A DNA stretch of 64,000 bases, taken from assembly GCF_019459305.1 (NCBI RefSeq), contig NZ_JAIBES010000022.1, positions 1-64,000 on the forward strand. The letters run 5' to 3'. Each line of letters begins with the position of its first letter. Position 1 is the first letter of the stretch. This document shows positions 8,620-20,485 of this stretch, in pieces. This stretch comes from Sphingopyxis sp. GTDB taxonomy: Bacteria > Pseudomonadota > Alphaproteobacteria > Sphingomonadales > Sphingomonadaceae. The notes beneath the pieces are model-generated. The model saw only the letters and a list, made by a program, of their open reading frames with translations. It had not been told where the DNA came from and made no database searches. The position numbers were made by a program, and so were the translations under genes.

Positions 8620-10146
8620 TTAGTTGGGAGCGGCGATCACATGATTCAATGGGTGCTGCGCGCGACCGTTGGCGCGCAGACCGGTCAGCCGCTGCGCCGC
8701 GACCGACCAGCGGAGCGGCGTCGCGAGCGGGATGAAGGGGGTGTAGCGCGTCAGGACAATTTCTGCTTCGACCAATTGCTCGGCGCGCTGGCCGATATCG
8801 ATGTTGCGCATCGTTTGCTCGATGAGGCCTTGCGCTTCGCGATTGCACAGGGTGTCGCGCCGACACGACAGGCGGCGCAGCGCCCACAGCGGATCGTCAT
8901 TGGGCGCGACCTCGTCGATCAGCCGCAGGTCGGCGGTCGATGACATGGTGACGCGGCGGCTTGGCACGCCGATTGCGGCAAAATCGGCAGCCACATAGGC
9001 AAAGAGAATGCGTCCCCCTGGCGAGTCGGGCACTGCTATTCGAACCGGATCGATCTCGCGCCCCGCTGCCCGCCACGCGTCGACGACGCGTCTGGCCTGC
9101 GTCTGCCGCGATGCATCGTCATATTCCGCCCATGCCGGCAACATCGGCGCCGGTCCGCTATCGCGCGTGTGAACGTCGGGGCGGAGCGTCAGCTGTTCCT
9201 GCCACTCCTCCAGCCCAAATGCATCGACCAGTCGCTCGCGCCGGATCGCACGGGCCAAGGCGTCGCGATTGGTGTCGGTCGCCAGAAAGCCTTCGGCGCG
9301 GACAAAGCTCAATCCAAACAGACCGGGAGCGGGATCGACCACCAGCCGCGACCGCGCGATGTTCGACGCGGCGAAATAGGGGAGGGTGGAAAACCGGCCG
9401 CCGACCACGCCATCGGCATAGCCATTCTTGAACCGCGCTAACGCCCCGGCGGGGGAGGTACCGACGAGTTCGATCGATGCGGCAGGATCGTTCGCTGCTG
9501 CTTCGGCAGCCTCCGCGTCTTCGGCCAGCGGATCGGGAACGGGCGACAGCAAGATCGCGCGCCCGATCTTGCGCGCGCGCATCGGTCCCCAGCCCATGCC
9601 CTTGTTGACGATCGCCATCGACGGCTGCGCCAGCAGCTCGAGGATCGCGGGCTGCGACACCGACAGGCGGATTTCGATCACCGTCTCGGTCATCGCTCGG
9701 ATCGTCTCGATCTCCGGAAAGTCGTTTTTGAGCATGTGGCGGCTCGCGGGCGCCAGATAGGTCCGCAGGATCGCCGCGACGTCCTTTGCGGTTACCTTGC
9801 GACCGTTGCTCCATTTTGCTTCGCGCAGACGAAAGATATAGCTCCGCCCATCCGTGGTGACGGTCCAGCGGTCGGCAAGGCCGGTGTCGATCTGTCCCTC
9901 GCCATCATAGCTGACCAGCCCTTGCGAGGTGGCGTCGAGCAGCGCGGCATTGGTCGCGGACAGCTCGCCGTTTAGCGGGTTGGCGGCGGGATTGATCGAC
10001 CCCATCGCGGCAATCCGCACCGGCCCACGTTCGCCGAGCAGGCCGCAGCTGCCCAGCGAAAGCAGTAGGAAGCCAGCGGCGGCGGCGTTCCGCGTCCAGT
10101 TCTGCGATCGGTTGATTGTCGGCAACATTGCCGCCATCATAGACAT
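8620..10146 (-). CDS. ABC transporter substrate-binding lipoprotein (SBP_bac_5-like)
   Basis: Lipobox LLSLGSCG; DRWTVTTDGRSYIFRLREAKWSNGRKVTAKDVAAILRTYLAP; start among several Met is uncertain. Confidence 0.75.
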   Translation of the reverse strand: MSMMAAMLPTINRSQNWTRNAAAAGFLLLSLGSCGLLGERGPVRIAAMGSINPAANPLNGELSATNAALLDATSQGLVSYDGEGQIDTGLADRWTVTTDGRSYIFRLREAKWSNGRKVTAKDVAAILRTYLAPASRHMLKNDFPEIETIRAMTETVIEIRLSVSQPAILELLAQPSMAIVNKGMGWGPMRARKIGRAILLSPVPDPLAEDAEAAEAAANDPAASIELVGTSPAGALARFKNGYADGVVGGRFSTLPYFAASNIARSRLVVDPAPGLFGLSFVRAEGFLATDTNRDALARAIRRERLVDAFGLEEWQEQLTLRPDVHTRDSGPAPMLPAWAEYDDASRQTQARRVVDAWRAAGREIDPVRIAVPDSPGGRILFAYVAADFAAIGVPSRRVTMSSTADLRLIDEVAPNDDPLWALRRLSCRRDTLCNREAQGLIEQTMRNIDIGQRAEQLVEAEIVLTRYTPFIPLATPLRWSVAAQRLTGLRANGRAQHPLNHVIAAPN

Positions 10147-10202
10147 GCCGTGCAAATCCGAAAGTGGGCATGCGGCTTGCCGCGAGTTCAAAATAGGAAT
10201 GC

Positions 10203-10288
10203 TGGTGCGGACGGCGGGACTTGAACCCGCATATCCAGAGGATGGCAGATTTTAAGTCTGCTGCGTCTACCGATTTCGCCACGTCCGC
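10203..10288 (-). tRNA. tRNA-Leu (anticodon TAA), CCA encoded
   Basis: GCGGACG...CGTCCGC acceptor pairing, loop CTTAAAA, GGTTCAAGTCC T-arm, CCA. Confidence 0.95.
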
Positions 10289-10377
10289 ACGCGGTGCCGG
10301 TCAAGCCGAAGGACTGTTTCAGGTCAAGCGCTGTTTGCTGCTTCACCCGGCCCGGTCGCTCGGCTAGACGGCGTGGC

Positions 10378-11316
10378 ATGACAACCGTTCTCGAAATTTC
10401 CGGCCTCGGAAAAACCTATAAAAGCGGTCACGTCGCGCTCAGTGATGTCGATCTTTCGATCAACAAAGGCGAGATTTTCGCCCTGCTCGGGCCGAATGGC
10501 GCGGGCAAGACAACGCTGATCAGCATCGTCTGCGGCATTGTCACCGCCAGCGCGGGTACGGTGACGGTTGCGGGGCATGATCATGCGCGTGACTATCGCG
10601 CCGCGCGGACGATGATCGGGCTGGTGCCGCAGGAACTGCACACCGATGCGTTCGAAACGGTGCTGGCGACGGTCAGCTTCTCGCGCGGGTTGTTCGGCAA
10701 ACCGCGCGACCCCGGCTTCATCGAGCAATTGCTGCGCGACCTGTCGCTGTGGGACAAGCGCAATTCCAAGATCATGGAGCTGTCGGGCGGCATGAAGCGC
10801 CGCGTGATGATCGCCAAGGCGCTGAGCCATGAGCCCGACATCCTGTTCCTCGACGAGCCGACCGCAGGGGTCGATGTCGAGCTGCGCCGCGATATGTGGC
10901 AGATGGTTCATGGACTGCGCGAGCGCGGCGTGACGATCATCCTGACCACCCATTATATCGAAGAGGCCGAGGAAATGGCCGACCGCGTTGGGGTGATCAG
11001 CAAGGGGCGGTTGATCCTGGTCGAGGAAAAGCACGCGCTGATCAAGAAATTGGGGCGCAAGACGCTGACGCTTAACCTCGCCGAGCCGCTCGTGACCGTG
11101 CCGGCCGAACTGGCCGACTGGAAGTTGGCACTGACGGGCGACGGGCATGAATTGGTCTATGAATTCGACAGTCAGGCCGAAGCGACCGGCGTGCCGTCGC
11201 TGCTGCGGCGGATGAGCGACATCGGCATCGCTTTCAAGGATCTGCATACCAAACAAAGCTCGCTCGAGGATATCTTTGTCGGGCTTGTCCATGAAACCAA
11301 GGGAGAGGCCGCATGA
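10378..11316 (+). CDS. ABC transporter ATP-binding protein
   Basis: Walker [10 protein letters not shown]; signature LSGGMKRR; Walker [13 protein letters not shown]. Confidence 0.92.
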   Translation: MTTVLEISGLGKTYKSGHVALSDVDLSINKGEIFALLGPNGAGKTTLISIVCGIVTASAGTVTVAGHDHARDYRAARTMIGLVPQELHTDAFETVLATVSFSRGLFGKPRDPGFIEQLLRDLSLWDKRNSKIMELSGGMKRRVMIAKALSHEPDILFLDEPTAGVDVELRRDMWQMVHGLRERGVTIILTTHYIEEAEEMADRVGVISKGRLILVEEKHALIKKLGRKTLTLNLAEPLVTVPAELADWKLALTGDGHELVYEFDSQAEATGVPSLLRRMSDIGIAFKDLHTKQSSLEDIFVGLVHETKGEAA

Positions 11317-12080
11317 CCGCGAACTGGCGCGGCGTGCGCGCGATCTATGCGTTTGAACTCGCGCGCTTCGGGCGCACCGTCTGGACCAGTCTGGCGCTGC
11401 CGGTGATCACTACGGCGCTCTACTTTGTGGTGTTCGGATCGGCGATCGGCGGCCGGATGAGTGAGGTTGGCGGGGTGCCTTATGGCGCCTTCATCGTCCC
11501 CGGGCTGATGATGCTGACGATGTTCACCGAAAGCATCAGCAACGCCTCGTTCGGTATCTATATGCCGAAATGGACCGGGACGATCTACGAGATGTTGTCG
11601 GCGCCGCTGTCACCGCTGGAAACGGTGATCGCCTATGTCGGCGCGGCGGCGACCAAGTCGGTGATCATCGGCGCAATCATCTTTGCTACCGCACATCTCT
11701 TCGTCGATGTACAGGTCGCGCATCCGCTGCTGATGGTCTGCTTCATGCTGTTGATGGCGGTCACATTCTGCCTGTTCGGTTTCATCATCGGCATCTGGGC
11801 GCAAAGCTTCGAGCAGCTGCAGGTGATCCCGATGCTCGTGATCTATCCGCTCACCTTTTTGGGCGGCGCCTTTTACTCGCTCGATATGCTGCCCGCAGCG
11901 TGGCGGACGGTGACGCTGTTCAATCCGGTGGTCTATCTGATCAGCGGCTTCCGCTGGACCTTCTTCGGAAAAGGCGACGTCGGCATCGAGGTCAGCATGG
12001 CCGCGGTTGCGCTGTTCTTTGCACTGTGCCTGGGCGTGATCTTCTGGGTGTTCCGGACCGGCTATCGATTGAAGAACTGA
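11313..12080 (+). CDS. ABC-2 type transporter permease
   Basis: Multi-TM, overlaps ATPase stop; ABC2 membrane motif [32 protein letters not shown]. Confidence 0.9.
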   Translation: MTANWRGVRAIYAFELARFGRTVWTSLALPVITTALYFVVFGSAIGGRMSEVGGVPYGAFIVPGLMMLTMFTESISNASFGIYMPKWTGTIYEMLSAPLSPLETVIAYVGAAATKSVIIGAIIFATAHLFVDVQVAHPLLMVCFMLLMAVTFCLFGFIIGIWAQSFEQLQVIPMLVIYPLTFLGGAFYSLDMLPAAWRTVTLFNPVVYLISGFRWTFFGKGDVGIEVSMAAVALFFALCLGVIFWVFRTGYRLKN

Positions 12081-12243
12081 CCGTCGCCAGCGATGCCGGA
12101 ACAGCGCTGGCGGACGATGCCAGCCGTCATCGCGGCGCCGATGAAGCCCACACGCGAATTTTCGGACGATCGATATCATCGGGCGAATAGGACGCGAAAG
12201 TTAACGCCGGCGAGTGGGGCTGGCGTTGCCGTGACCGACGCTT

Positions 12244-12522
12244 TCAGTCGTTCAGCCGCTCGCGCATTTCCTTGCCGGGTTTGAAATAAGGCACATTCTT
12301 GGCCTTCACTTCGACCGACGCACCCGTGCGCGGATTGCGGCCGGTGCGTGATTCGCGCGCCCGGGTCGAGAACGCGCCAAAGCCGCGCAGCTCGACGCGG
12401 CCCCCCGCCGCCAGCTGCTCGACGATGGAATCGAAAAACGTATCGACGATGCGTTCGACTTCGTCGACGCGCAAATCGCTGTTTTCGCTCGCGATCTTTT
12501 GAACCAGTTCTGACCGGATCAT
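12244..12522 (-). CDS. ihfB: Integration host factor subunit beta
   Basis: [14 protein letters not shown]...[27 protein letters not shown]...; upstream of nothing else but conserved next to rpsA. Confidence 0.9.
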   Translation of the reverse strand: MIRSELVQKIASENSDLRVDEVERIVDTFFDSIVEQLAAGGRVELRGFGAFSTRARESRTGRNPRTGASVEVKAKNVPYFKPGKEMRERLND

Positions 12523-12668
12523 CTGCTTCCCCTAGTTATAAGTCACGCATCTCCCGCCGAAGCAGGCGTCCGGTCGTTGCCGGTCCATTGTTTGCGCGAG
12601 ACCCCTCCCAACGCGCGCGGAAGGTATCATGAATCACTGTCTGGTCAAAATATATCACTGAAAGAAAA

Positions 12669-12700
12669 AGGCCCGCAGAGGGACACTCTGCGGGCCTTTA
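12669..12700. terminator. Rho-independent (bidirectional) terminator downstream of rpsA
   Basis: AAGGCCCGCAGAGggacaCTCTGCGGGCCTTT hairpin flanked by A/T tracts. Confidence 0.85.
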
Positions 12701-12726
12701 ATTTCACCTGACGGCGGAGAGAAGAA

Positions 12727-14439
12727 TTAATCCTTCTTGCCGGCCTTCAGCGCTTCGCCGAGGATGTCGCCGAGCGAGGCGCCTGAGTCCGACGAACCAT
12801 ATTGTTCGACGGCTTGCTTCTCTTCGGCGATCTGCATCGCCTTGACCGAGAAGTTCGGTTTTTTCGAACGGTCGAAGCCGATGACCATTGCATCGAACTT
12901 CTGACCGACCTGGTAACGCTCGGCACGCTGTTCGTCGCGGTCGCGGCCAAGGTCGGCGCGCTTGATGAAGCCGGTGGCGCCATCGTCGCCAGCCTGGACT
13001 TCGAGGCCGTTGTCGCGAACTTCGAGGACGGTGACGGTGACGACGTCGTTCTTCTTCACCGAACCCCCAGCGGCAACGCCGCCGCCAACGGCCGGAGCAC
13101 CCTTTTCAAGCTGCTTGATTCCAAGGCTGATGCGTTCCTTCTCGACGTCGACGTCGAGCACGACAACCTGCACGGCCTCGCCCTTGCGGTGGAGGTGCAG
13201 CGCTTCTTCGCCCGAGATGCCCCAGGCGATGTCGGACATGTGGACCATGCCGTCGACGTCGCCGGGCAGGCCAACGAACAGACCGAATTCGGTCGCATTC
13301 TTGACTTCGCCTTCGACAACCGAGCCGACCGGGTGGGTGTCGGCGAATGCGCCCCAGGGGTTCGACTGAGCCTGCTTGAGGCCCAGCGAAATGCGGCGCT
13401 TGTCGCTGTCGACTTCGAGGACGATGACATCGACTTCCTGGCTCGTCGAAACGATTTTGCCGGGGTGGACGTTCTTCTTGACCCACGACATTTCGCTGAC
13501 GTGAACCAGGCCTTCGATGCCGGCTTCGAGTTCGACGAAGGCACCGTAATCGGTGATGTTCGTGACCACACCCGACAGCTTCGCACCGACGGGATATTTG
13601 GCGGCAACGCCTTCCCACGGATCGCTTTCCAGCTGTTTCATGCCCAGGCTGATGCGCTGGGTGTCGCGGTTGATGCGGATGATCTGCACCTTGACGGTGT
13701 CACCGATGTTGATGACTTCGCTCGGGTGGTTGACGCGCTTGTAGCTCATGTCGGTGACGTGGAGCAGGCCGTCGATGCCGCCGAGGTCGACGAACGCACC
13801 ATAATCGGTGATGTTTTTGACGGCGCCTTCGATGATCTGGCCTTCTTCCAGGTTCAGGATCAGGCCCGAACGCTGTTCAGCGCGCGTTTCTTCGAGAATG
13901 GCGCGGCGCGACACGACGATGTTGCCGCGGCGACGATCCATCTTGAGGATCTGGAAAGGCTGCGGCAGGTCCATCAGCGGGCCGACGTCGCGCACGGGGC
14001 GGATATCGACCTGCGAACCGGGCAGGAACGCCACGGCGCCGCCGAGGTCGACGGTGAAGCCGCCCTTGACGCGGCCAAAGATGACGCCTTCGACGCGCGC
14101 TTCCTTGTTGAATTCTTCTTCCAGGCGGTCCCAGGCGGCTTCGCGGCGGGCGCGGTCGCGGGACAGCATGGTTTCGCCATTGGCGTTTTCGACGCGGTCG
14201 ACATAGACTTCGACTTCGTCACCGACTTTGATGTCGGCCTTCTGGCCCGGCATGGCGAATTCGCGCAGCGGCACGCGGCCTTCGCTCTTCAAACCGATGT
14301 CGATGACTGCCAGGTCGTTTTCGATCGCGGTGACGGTGCCCTTGACGACGCGGCCTTCAAAGCCGCCGTCCGCACCACCAAGCGATTCATTGAGCATCGC
14401 GGCGAAATCGTCGCGCGTCGGAAAAGCCGTAGTGGCCAT
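12727..14439 (-). CDS. rpsA: 30S ribosomal protein S1
   Basis: 570 aa with repeated S1 domains (GAFVDLGGIDGLLHVTDMSYKRVNHPSE etc.). Confidence 0.97.
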   Translation of the reverse strand: MATTAFPTRDDFAAMLNESLGGADGGFEGRVVKGTVTAIENDLAVIDIGLKSEGRVPLREFAMPGQKADIKVGDEVEVYVDRVENANGETMLSRDRARREAAWDRLEEEFNKEARVEGVIFGRVKGGFTVDLGGAVAFLPGSQVDIRPVRDVGPLMDLPQPFQILKMDRRRGNIVVSRRAILEETRAEQRSGLILNLEEGQIIEGAVKNITDYGAFVDLGGIDGLLHVTDMSYKRVNHPSEVINIGDTVKVQIIRINRDTQRISLGMKQLESDPWEGVAAKYPVGAKLSGVVTNITDYGAFVELEAGIEGLVHVSEMSWVKKNVHPGKIVSTSQEVDVIVLEVDSDKRRISLGLKQAQSNPWGAFADTHPVGSVVEGEVKNATEFGLFVGLPGDVDGMVHMSDIAWGISGEEALHLHRKGEAVQVVVLDVDVEKERISLGIKQLEKGAPAVGGGVAAGGSVKKNDVVTVTVLEVRDNGLEVQAGDDGATGFIKRADLGRDRDEQRAERYQVGQKFDAMVIGFDRSKKPNFSVKAMQIAEEKQAVEQYGSSDSGASLGDILGEALKAGKKD

Positions 14440-14714
14440 AGAGATATATTCCTTACTTCATTTGTTCCGGCCAAGCGGTTGGTTCCGCTGGTCTTAATGG
14501 CCGATCTGTCCTGCTCGCCGGATGCGATGCAGAACATCCTTCGGACCAGTTCGGGCGGGGCAGGGGCAAAGCAGAAAGGGCGCGACGAGATTGCCTCGTC
14601 ACGCCCGACGCCCGGTTGCGGGCGGCGGTTGTCCGTGCCTCGACCGGCTGAAAGGCCCGTCGGACCGGGCGCCTATAGTCCGCAAACCCCGCAAACGCAA
14701 GGTGGAAAGCCAGT

Positions 14715-16693
<1,979 letters not shown>

Positions 16694-16793
16694 TTACAAT
16701 CTGGCAAGGCGCACGCCGATTTGATGGACGCCGCGCAGGCAGCCGTCGCTCTCCACACATTCTATTCTGTTTCCAGAAGGTTACGAGGCATAT

Positions 16794-17117
16794 ATGATCA
16801 AGGCTGAATGGGGCACGAAACGCAGCTGCCCGAAATGCGCCACGCGATTCTATGATTTGACGAAAGATGATCCGGTCAACTGCATCAATTGCGGTTATAA
16901 CTGGATCCCGGAATCAGTGCTGAAATCGAAGCAGTCGACCCCGTTCGAGGTCGAAAAGCCCGGCAAGACGGTCAAGGAAGAGGTCGTCGTCGACGAGGAT
17001 CTGGATCTGGACGTCGATGTCGACGAGGATAATGACTCGCCCGACAATGACGTCGACCTGGGCGGCGACGACGATCTGGGCGTTGCGACCGCGGATGACG
17101 ACGACGTCGAAACCTGA
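16794..17117 (+). CDS. TIGR02300 family protein (FYDLN acid domain)
   Basis: Zn-ribbon-like CPKCATRFYDL...CINCGYNW with Asp-rich C-terminal tail. Confidence 0.85.
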   Translation: MIKAEWGTKRSCPKCATRFYDLTKDDPVNCINCGYNWIPESVLKSKQSTPFEVEKPGKTVKEEVVVDEDLDLDVDVDEDNDSPDNDVDLGGDDDLGVATADDDDVET

Positions 17118-17127
17118 TTTTTGTTTC

Positions 17128-17168
17128 AAGGGGCCAAAAAGGCATCGTCGGATGCATTTGGCCCCTTG
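17128..17168. terminator. Hairpin, probable terminator after TIGR02300 gene
   Basis: CAAGGGGCCAAA ... TTTGGCCCCTTG. Confidence 0.6.
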
Positions 17169-17246
17169 CATCAGCCGCCCGCACTGTTAAAGGCGGCAAC
17201 CCGATCGCAGGCGCCACGATTGGCGGGGGCGATCGAATGAAGATGT

Positions 17247-17322
17247 GGGGCCTTAGCTCAGCTGGGAGAGCGCCTGCATGGCATGCAGGAGGTCAGCGGT
17301 TCGATCCCGCTAGGCTCCACCA
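17247..17322 (+). tRNA. tRNA-Ala (anticodon GGC), CCA encoded
   Basis: 76 nt; GGGGCCT/AGGCTCC acceptor with G3:U70 alanine identity pair; loop ATGGCAT. Confidence 0.96.
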
Positions 17323-17497
17323 TTTTCACGCGCTACCTATTGAAAATAGGTGGTTATGCGGGGCAGCTAATAGCTGTCCCCTCATTCTTACCAACATTTG
17401 ATTCGCGGTTAGGCTGGCCTTTCGCGTGCGCTTTGCGCTTGTCGGTCTGTTCGGGGGCCTGTGGTCCGCCCTCAAACTGGGACCAACGAGGCAAGAA

Positions 17498-18035
17498 TCA
17501 GTTGCCTTTGAAAATTGGCAGCGATTGGCGGTCAATCAATGTGCCGCTGCCCTCGAAGTCCGGGGAAATCCTAACAATCAGCACCTTGCTGAAGTTCCTG
17601 CTCAGACCGAGTCGCACCACTTTATTTTGCTTGAAGGGAGTAATCGTCTTCACTTCGGTGAAATCATTGCCAAGGCAGCCATCGGAGACTTGCGCGTAAT
17701 TTTTGTGCAGCCTGATGCCATAAGCGATCGCGCCATATAGTTCGCCGATGTCGCCATAGACCTGCAGATGACGACCGGTCAGACGAAAGTCCTGCGCGGT
17801 GCCGAGAAGGTCCTTGGAAGATAGGCACGAGGGACAGGTCGGCATCCGGGAAGTAGGCAAGCAGATGTTGCTGCTCATCGTGATAATTCAGCACGTCCCA
17901 GCTGATCCATTCGGCATCGTCCCATATCGCATTGTCCGGTCCCAGCATGCCGCAATCCAGAATGACTGACGGGCCGAAGCTAGCCGCAAAAGCTGAGGAT
18001 CGTTGTAAGACGCTGCGAATCGTCTCACACCTCAA
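17498..18035 (-). pseudogene. Third ORF of RES/Xre operon, apparent frameshift; unknown function
   Basis: ORFs 17664..18035 (TTG start, ...FPDADLSLVPIFQ) and 17498..17878 (...SSKDLLGTAQDFRLTGRHLQVYGDIGELYGAIAYG...) read as one protein if frame shifts near 17820; start overlaps RES stop. Confidence 0.45.
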
Positions 18036-18735
18036 GCCGATAAACTGGACCGTTTCCGTCGAGGCGAAGCTCGTGGATCATGTCGATCCGCGTCCCATTC
18101 CAGTGATAGCGAAAATGCCGCCCTTGCACAGGGATGGCGACCACGTCGGGCCAGAACGCCGCCACGCATTCGCCGCCGGGGTTTCTGACCGATGGATAGA
18201 CGATGCCGTTGCCGCCGTCGCTTCGCCGGTCGCGCGCATAGGCCTGCGAGGACGCATAATCGTCGGGTGCAAGCAGGGCTGCAAAGCCCGTACCCCTGAT
18301 ATCGTGCAACAGGGTCCCGACCGCGCCGACAAGCTCGCGCATGTCCGAAATCCAGCCAGGCTCGTCGCGACTGTCTCCCAGGCGCTGGGCCTGGTGAAAG
18401 GAAACCTCTGCCACTGCGGTTTCGAACTCGCGTGCAGCATAATAGGCACCGAAATGCCCGTCGTGGAAGCGGCCGGGTCGATCAGGCGAGCAATGCGTAA
18501 ATGGCGCCATTACATAGCTCGCCCCGGCGCCGGCGACGCGGCGCGCCACGGGCACGAGATCGAGATTGCCGATCGTCTCGGCGATTCGGGGATTGGTCTT
18601 GGTTTCAGCCGCCGCGAGCAGCTCCCAATCTGCGGGATCGGCGAGATCTTCGAACAGGTCGATCGGCGGATATTTGCTCTCGATCAGCCGAACAGCCGAC
18701 GGCCAGTCGACGGGGGACAGCGGCGGGTCGGCCAT
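18025..18735 (-). CDS. RES-domain toxin
   Basis: RES signature RPGRFHDGHFGAYYAAREFETAVAEVSFHQAQR; start trimmed to MADPPLSPVDWPSAVRLIE; directly follows the antitoxin stop. Confidence 0.85.
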   Translation of the reverse strand: MADPPLSPVDWPSAVRLIESKYPPIDLFEDLADPADWELLAAAETKTNPRIAETIGNLDLVPVARRVAGAGASYVMAPFTHCSPDRPGRFHDGHFGAYYAAREFETAVAEVSFHQAQRLGDSRDEPGWISDMRELVGAVGTLLHDIRGTGFAALLAPDDYASSQAYARDRRSDGGNGIVYPSVRNPGGECVAAFWPDVVAIPVQGRHFRYHWNGTRIDMIHELRLDGNGPVYRLEV

Positions 18736-18742
18736 CCGAGCC

Positions 18743-19153
18743 TCACCAGGCGCTGCGGTAACTGTCGAGATAGCGGCGAACGCGCATGAGATCGGTGAGC
18801 TGCCCACCAAGCATCACCTCGAGTGCCGTTCGCTCGCCAAAGGCGCGGTTCGGCGCCTTGATCCAGCGATAGCCGCGGTCGGCCTCAGTATAGAGAAGTC
18901 GCAGCGCCTTATGGATACCGATCAGGTTCGACAAGCGCGCAGCAAGATCGACGTTCCAGCGGCCGTATTCGCCCTGTTTCCAGCGTTGATAGGTCCGTAC
19001 TGCGATATCGCCAAGAAGGACTGCCGCTTGCGCATCGGTCACCCCCCAATGGTCGAACAGGCGGATCACGGCGCGCTGCATCGCCTGCACTTCCTCGGTC
19101 GAAAATTCGCGTGCCTGGGGCGGCACCGTGCCTTTGATAGCTACCAGCTGCAT
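18743..19153 (-). CDS. Xre/MbcA/ParS-type antitoxin
   Basis: HTH (VTDAQAAVLLGDIAVRTYQRWKQGEYGRW) plus toxin-binding C-terminus (PNRAFGERTALEVMLGGQLTDLMRVRRYLDSYR); start at MQLVAIKG chosen because the operator arm covers the longer start. Confidence 0.8.
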   Translation of the reverse strand: MQLVAIKGTVPPQAREFSTEEVQAMQRAVIRLFDHWGVTDAQAAVLLGDIAVRTYQRWKQGEYGRWNVDLAARLSNLIGIHKALRLLYTEADRGYRWIKAPNRAFGERTALEVMLGGQLTDLMRVRRYLDSYRSAW

Positions 19154-19168
19154 AAGAACCTCTGTCGA

Positions 19169-19207
19169 GACAATTGGCATGAATATGATGATAACGTGCC
19201 AATTGTC
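19169..19207. promoter_or_regulatory. Perfect 11-bp inverted repeat, probable TA operator
   Basis: GACAATTGGCA-N17-TGCCAATTGTC. Confidence 0.65.
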
Positions 19208-19334
19208 AAGATCGTCGCGGAGCCGTGAGGTTAGGCGTCATTCCGCCTGCATGGACTGCGCCCGACAGGAGCGATTGCAGCGAGAGCAGCGCAAGCTCGC
19301 AATCAGAAGCGCGCGAACGCGCCTGGTCGCAGGC

Positions 19335-19775
19335 TTACCCGGCAACCTCGTCAAACAACGGTTCCAGCGCGATCGGGTCGGCCAATGTGATGCGGTCGAG
19401 GATCGAGGCGGTATCGTCGCGGACTTTCAGCATCAGGCTGCGCAGGCGACATTCGGCCTCGGGAAGGCAATTTTTACAATGTTCGTGCGCATTTCGCGCC
19501 GCGCAGGGGACCAGCGCCAGCGACCCGCGGGTCAGGCGGACAAGGTCGCCATAGCTGATGTCGATCGGCGATATGGCCAGCTGATACCCGCCATCGCGGC
19601 CGCGCTGAGAAATGAGCAGGCCTTCGCGCGCCATTTCCGACAGGATGACGGTCAGGAACTTGGGCGGGATGTTTTGCGCTTCCGCAATGTCCGCCAGCTG
19701 GACCTGCCCCTTGCCCCAATGATCGGCAAGATGCTGGAACGCGCGGATCGTATAACGGGTCTTTTGCGAGAGCAT
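19335..19775 (-). CDS. Rrf2 family transcriptional regulator
   Basis: MLSQKTRYTIRAFQHLADHWG...IPPKFLTVILSEMAREGLLISQRGRDGGYQLA; Cys cluster CAARNAHEHCKNCLPEAEC. Confidence 0.9.
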   Translation of the reverse strand: MLSQKTRYTIRAFQHLADHWGKGQVQLADIAEAQNIPPKFLTVILSEMAREGLLISQRGRDGGYQLAISPIDISYGDLVRLTRGSLALVPCAARNAHEHCKNCLPEAECRLRSLMLKVRDDTASILDRITLADPIALEPLFDEVAG

Positions 19776-19924
19776 GGCGGGCTTACTGTGACATATTCAG
19801 GCTTAATTCAACCTGTCTGGATGACATTTCGCCAAGAGTTGATGAAAATCACAGCGGGTGGCATGAACGAAGGCTATAAGCACCGTGATGCTGCCGGTTA
19901 CGGCAATGATTTGAGGTAGAGCTG

Positions 19925-20485
19925 ATGATGCGTAAATTTCTTGGCGTTCCGGCGGTGCTGGCGGTGTGCATGCTTGCGGGGACCCCCGCGCAGGCGCAGT
20001 TCGGCAGCCTGCTTCGCAAAGCCACAACGCCCGCTCCAAAACCGAGCAGCGACGACAATGGCGGCTGCCCCAAAGGCAAAAAGGGCAGCAGCATCGGCCG
20101 CAACATCCTGGGCAATGTGCTGAACGATGCGGTCGGAGATGTGGCGAGCAAGGCCGGCGTTTATAGCTATGTGCCCATCAGCGAAGTCAGCGGGACGCTG
20201 ACCGACGCGATCGCGTGCCGACTCGATCCGGGTGAGCAAGTGCAAGCGGCCGTCGCGACTGAGGAAGCGACGCGCGGTGAAGAGGTTGGCGCGACGGCCA
20301 ACTGGACCAGCGCGACCCGCCCCGAAGTCAGCGGATCATCGACGGTGGCGTCGATTAACGAAGAGGGCGGCGGGCGCAAGTGCATGAACGTCAACGACTT
20401 TATCATCGTCGAAGGCGAAGAAACGCGGGTGACAAAACGCATGTGCAAAGGACCGGGTGAATCGCGTTATGTCCTGGCGGCGTAG
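19925..20485 (+). CDS. Secreted protein with 17-kDa-surface-antigen-like C-terminus
   Basis: Signal peptide ...LAGTPAQAQ; C-terminal WTSATRPEVSGSS...GGRKCMNVNDFIIVEGEETRVTKRMCKG. Confidence 0.55.
   Translation: MMRKFLGVPAVLAVCMLAGTPAQAQFGSLLRKATTPAPKPSSDDNGGCPKGKKGSSIGRNILGNVLNDAVGDVASKAGVYSYVPISEVSGTLTDAIACRLDPGEQVQAAVATEEATRGEEVGATANWTSATRPEVSGSSTVASINEEGGGRKCMNVNDFIIVEGEETRVTKRMCKGPGESRYVLAA

Noticed and set aside
14440-14714. Possible structured RNA leader between cmk and rpsA
   Set aside because: Only a modest inverted repeat (GGGCGCGACGAG/CTCGTCACGCCC) is visible; not enough for an ncRNA or S1-autoregulation call without covariance evidence.
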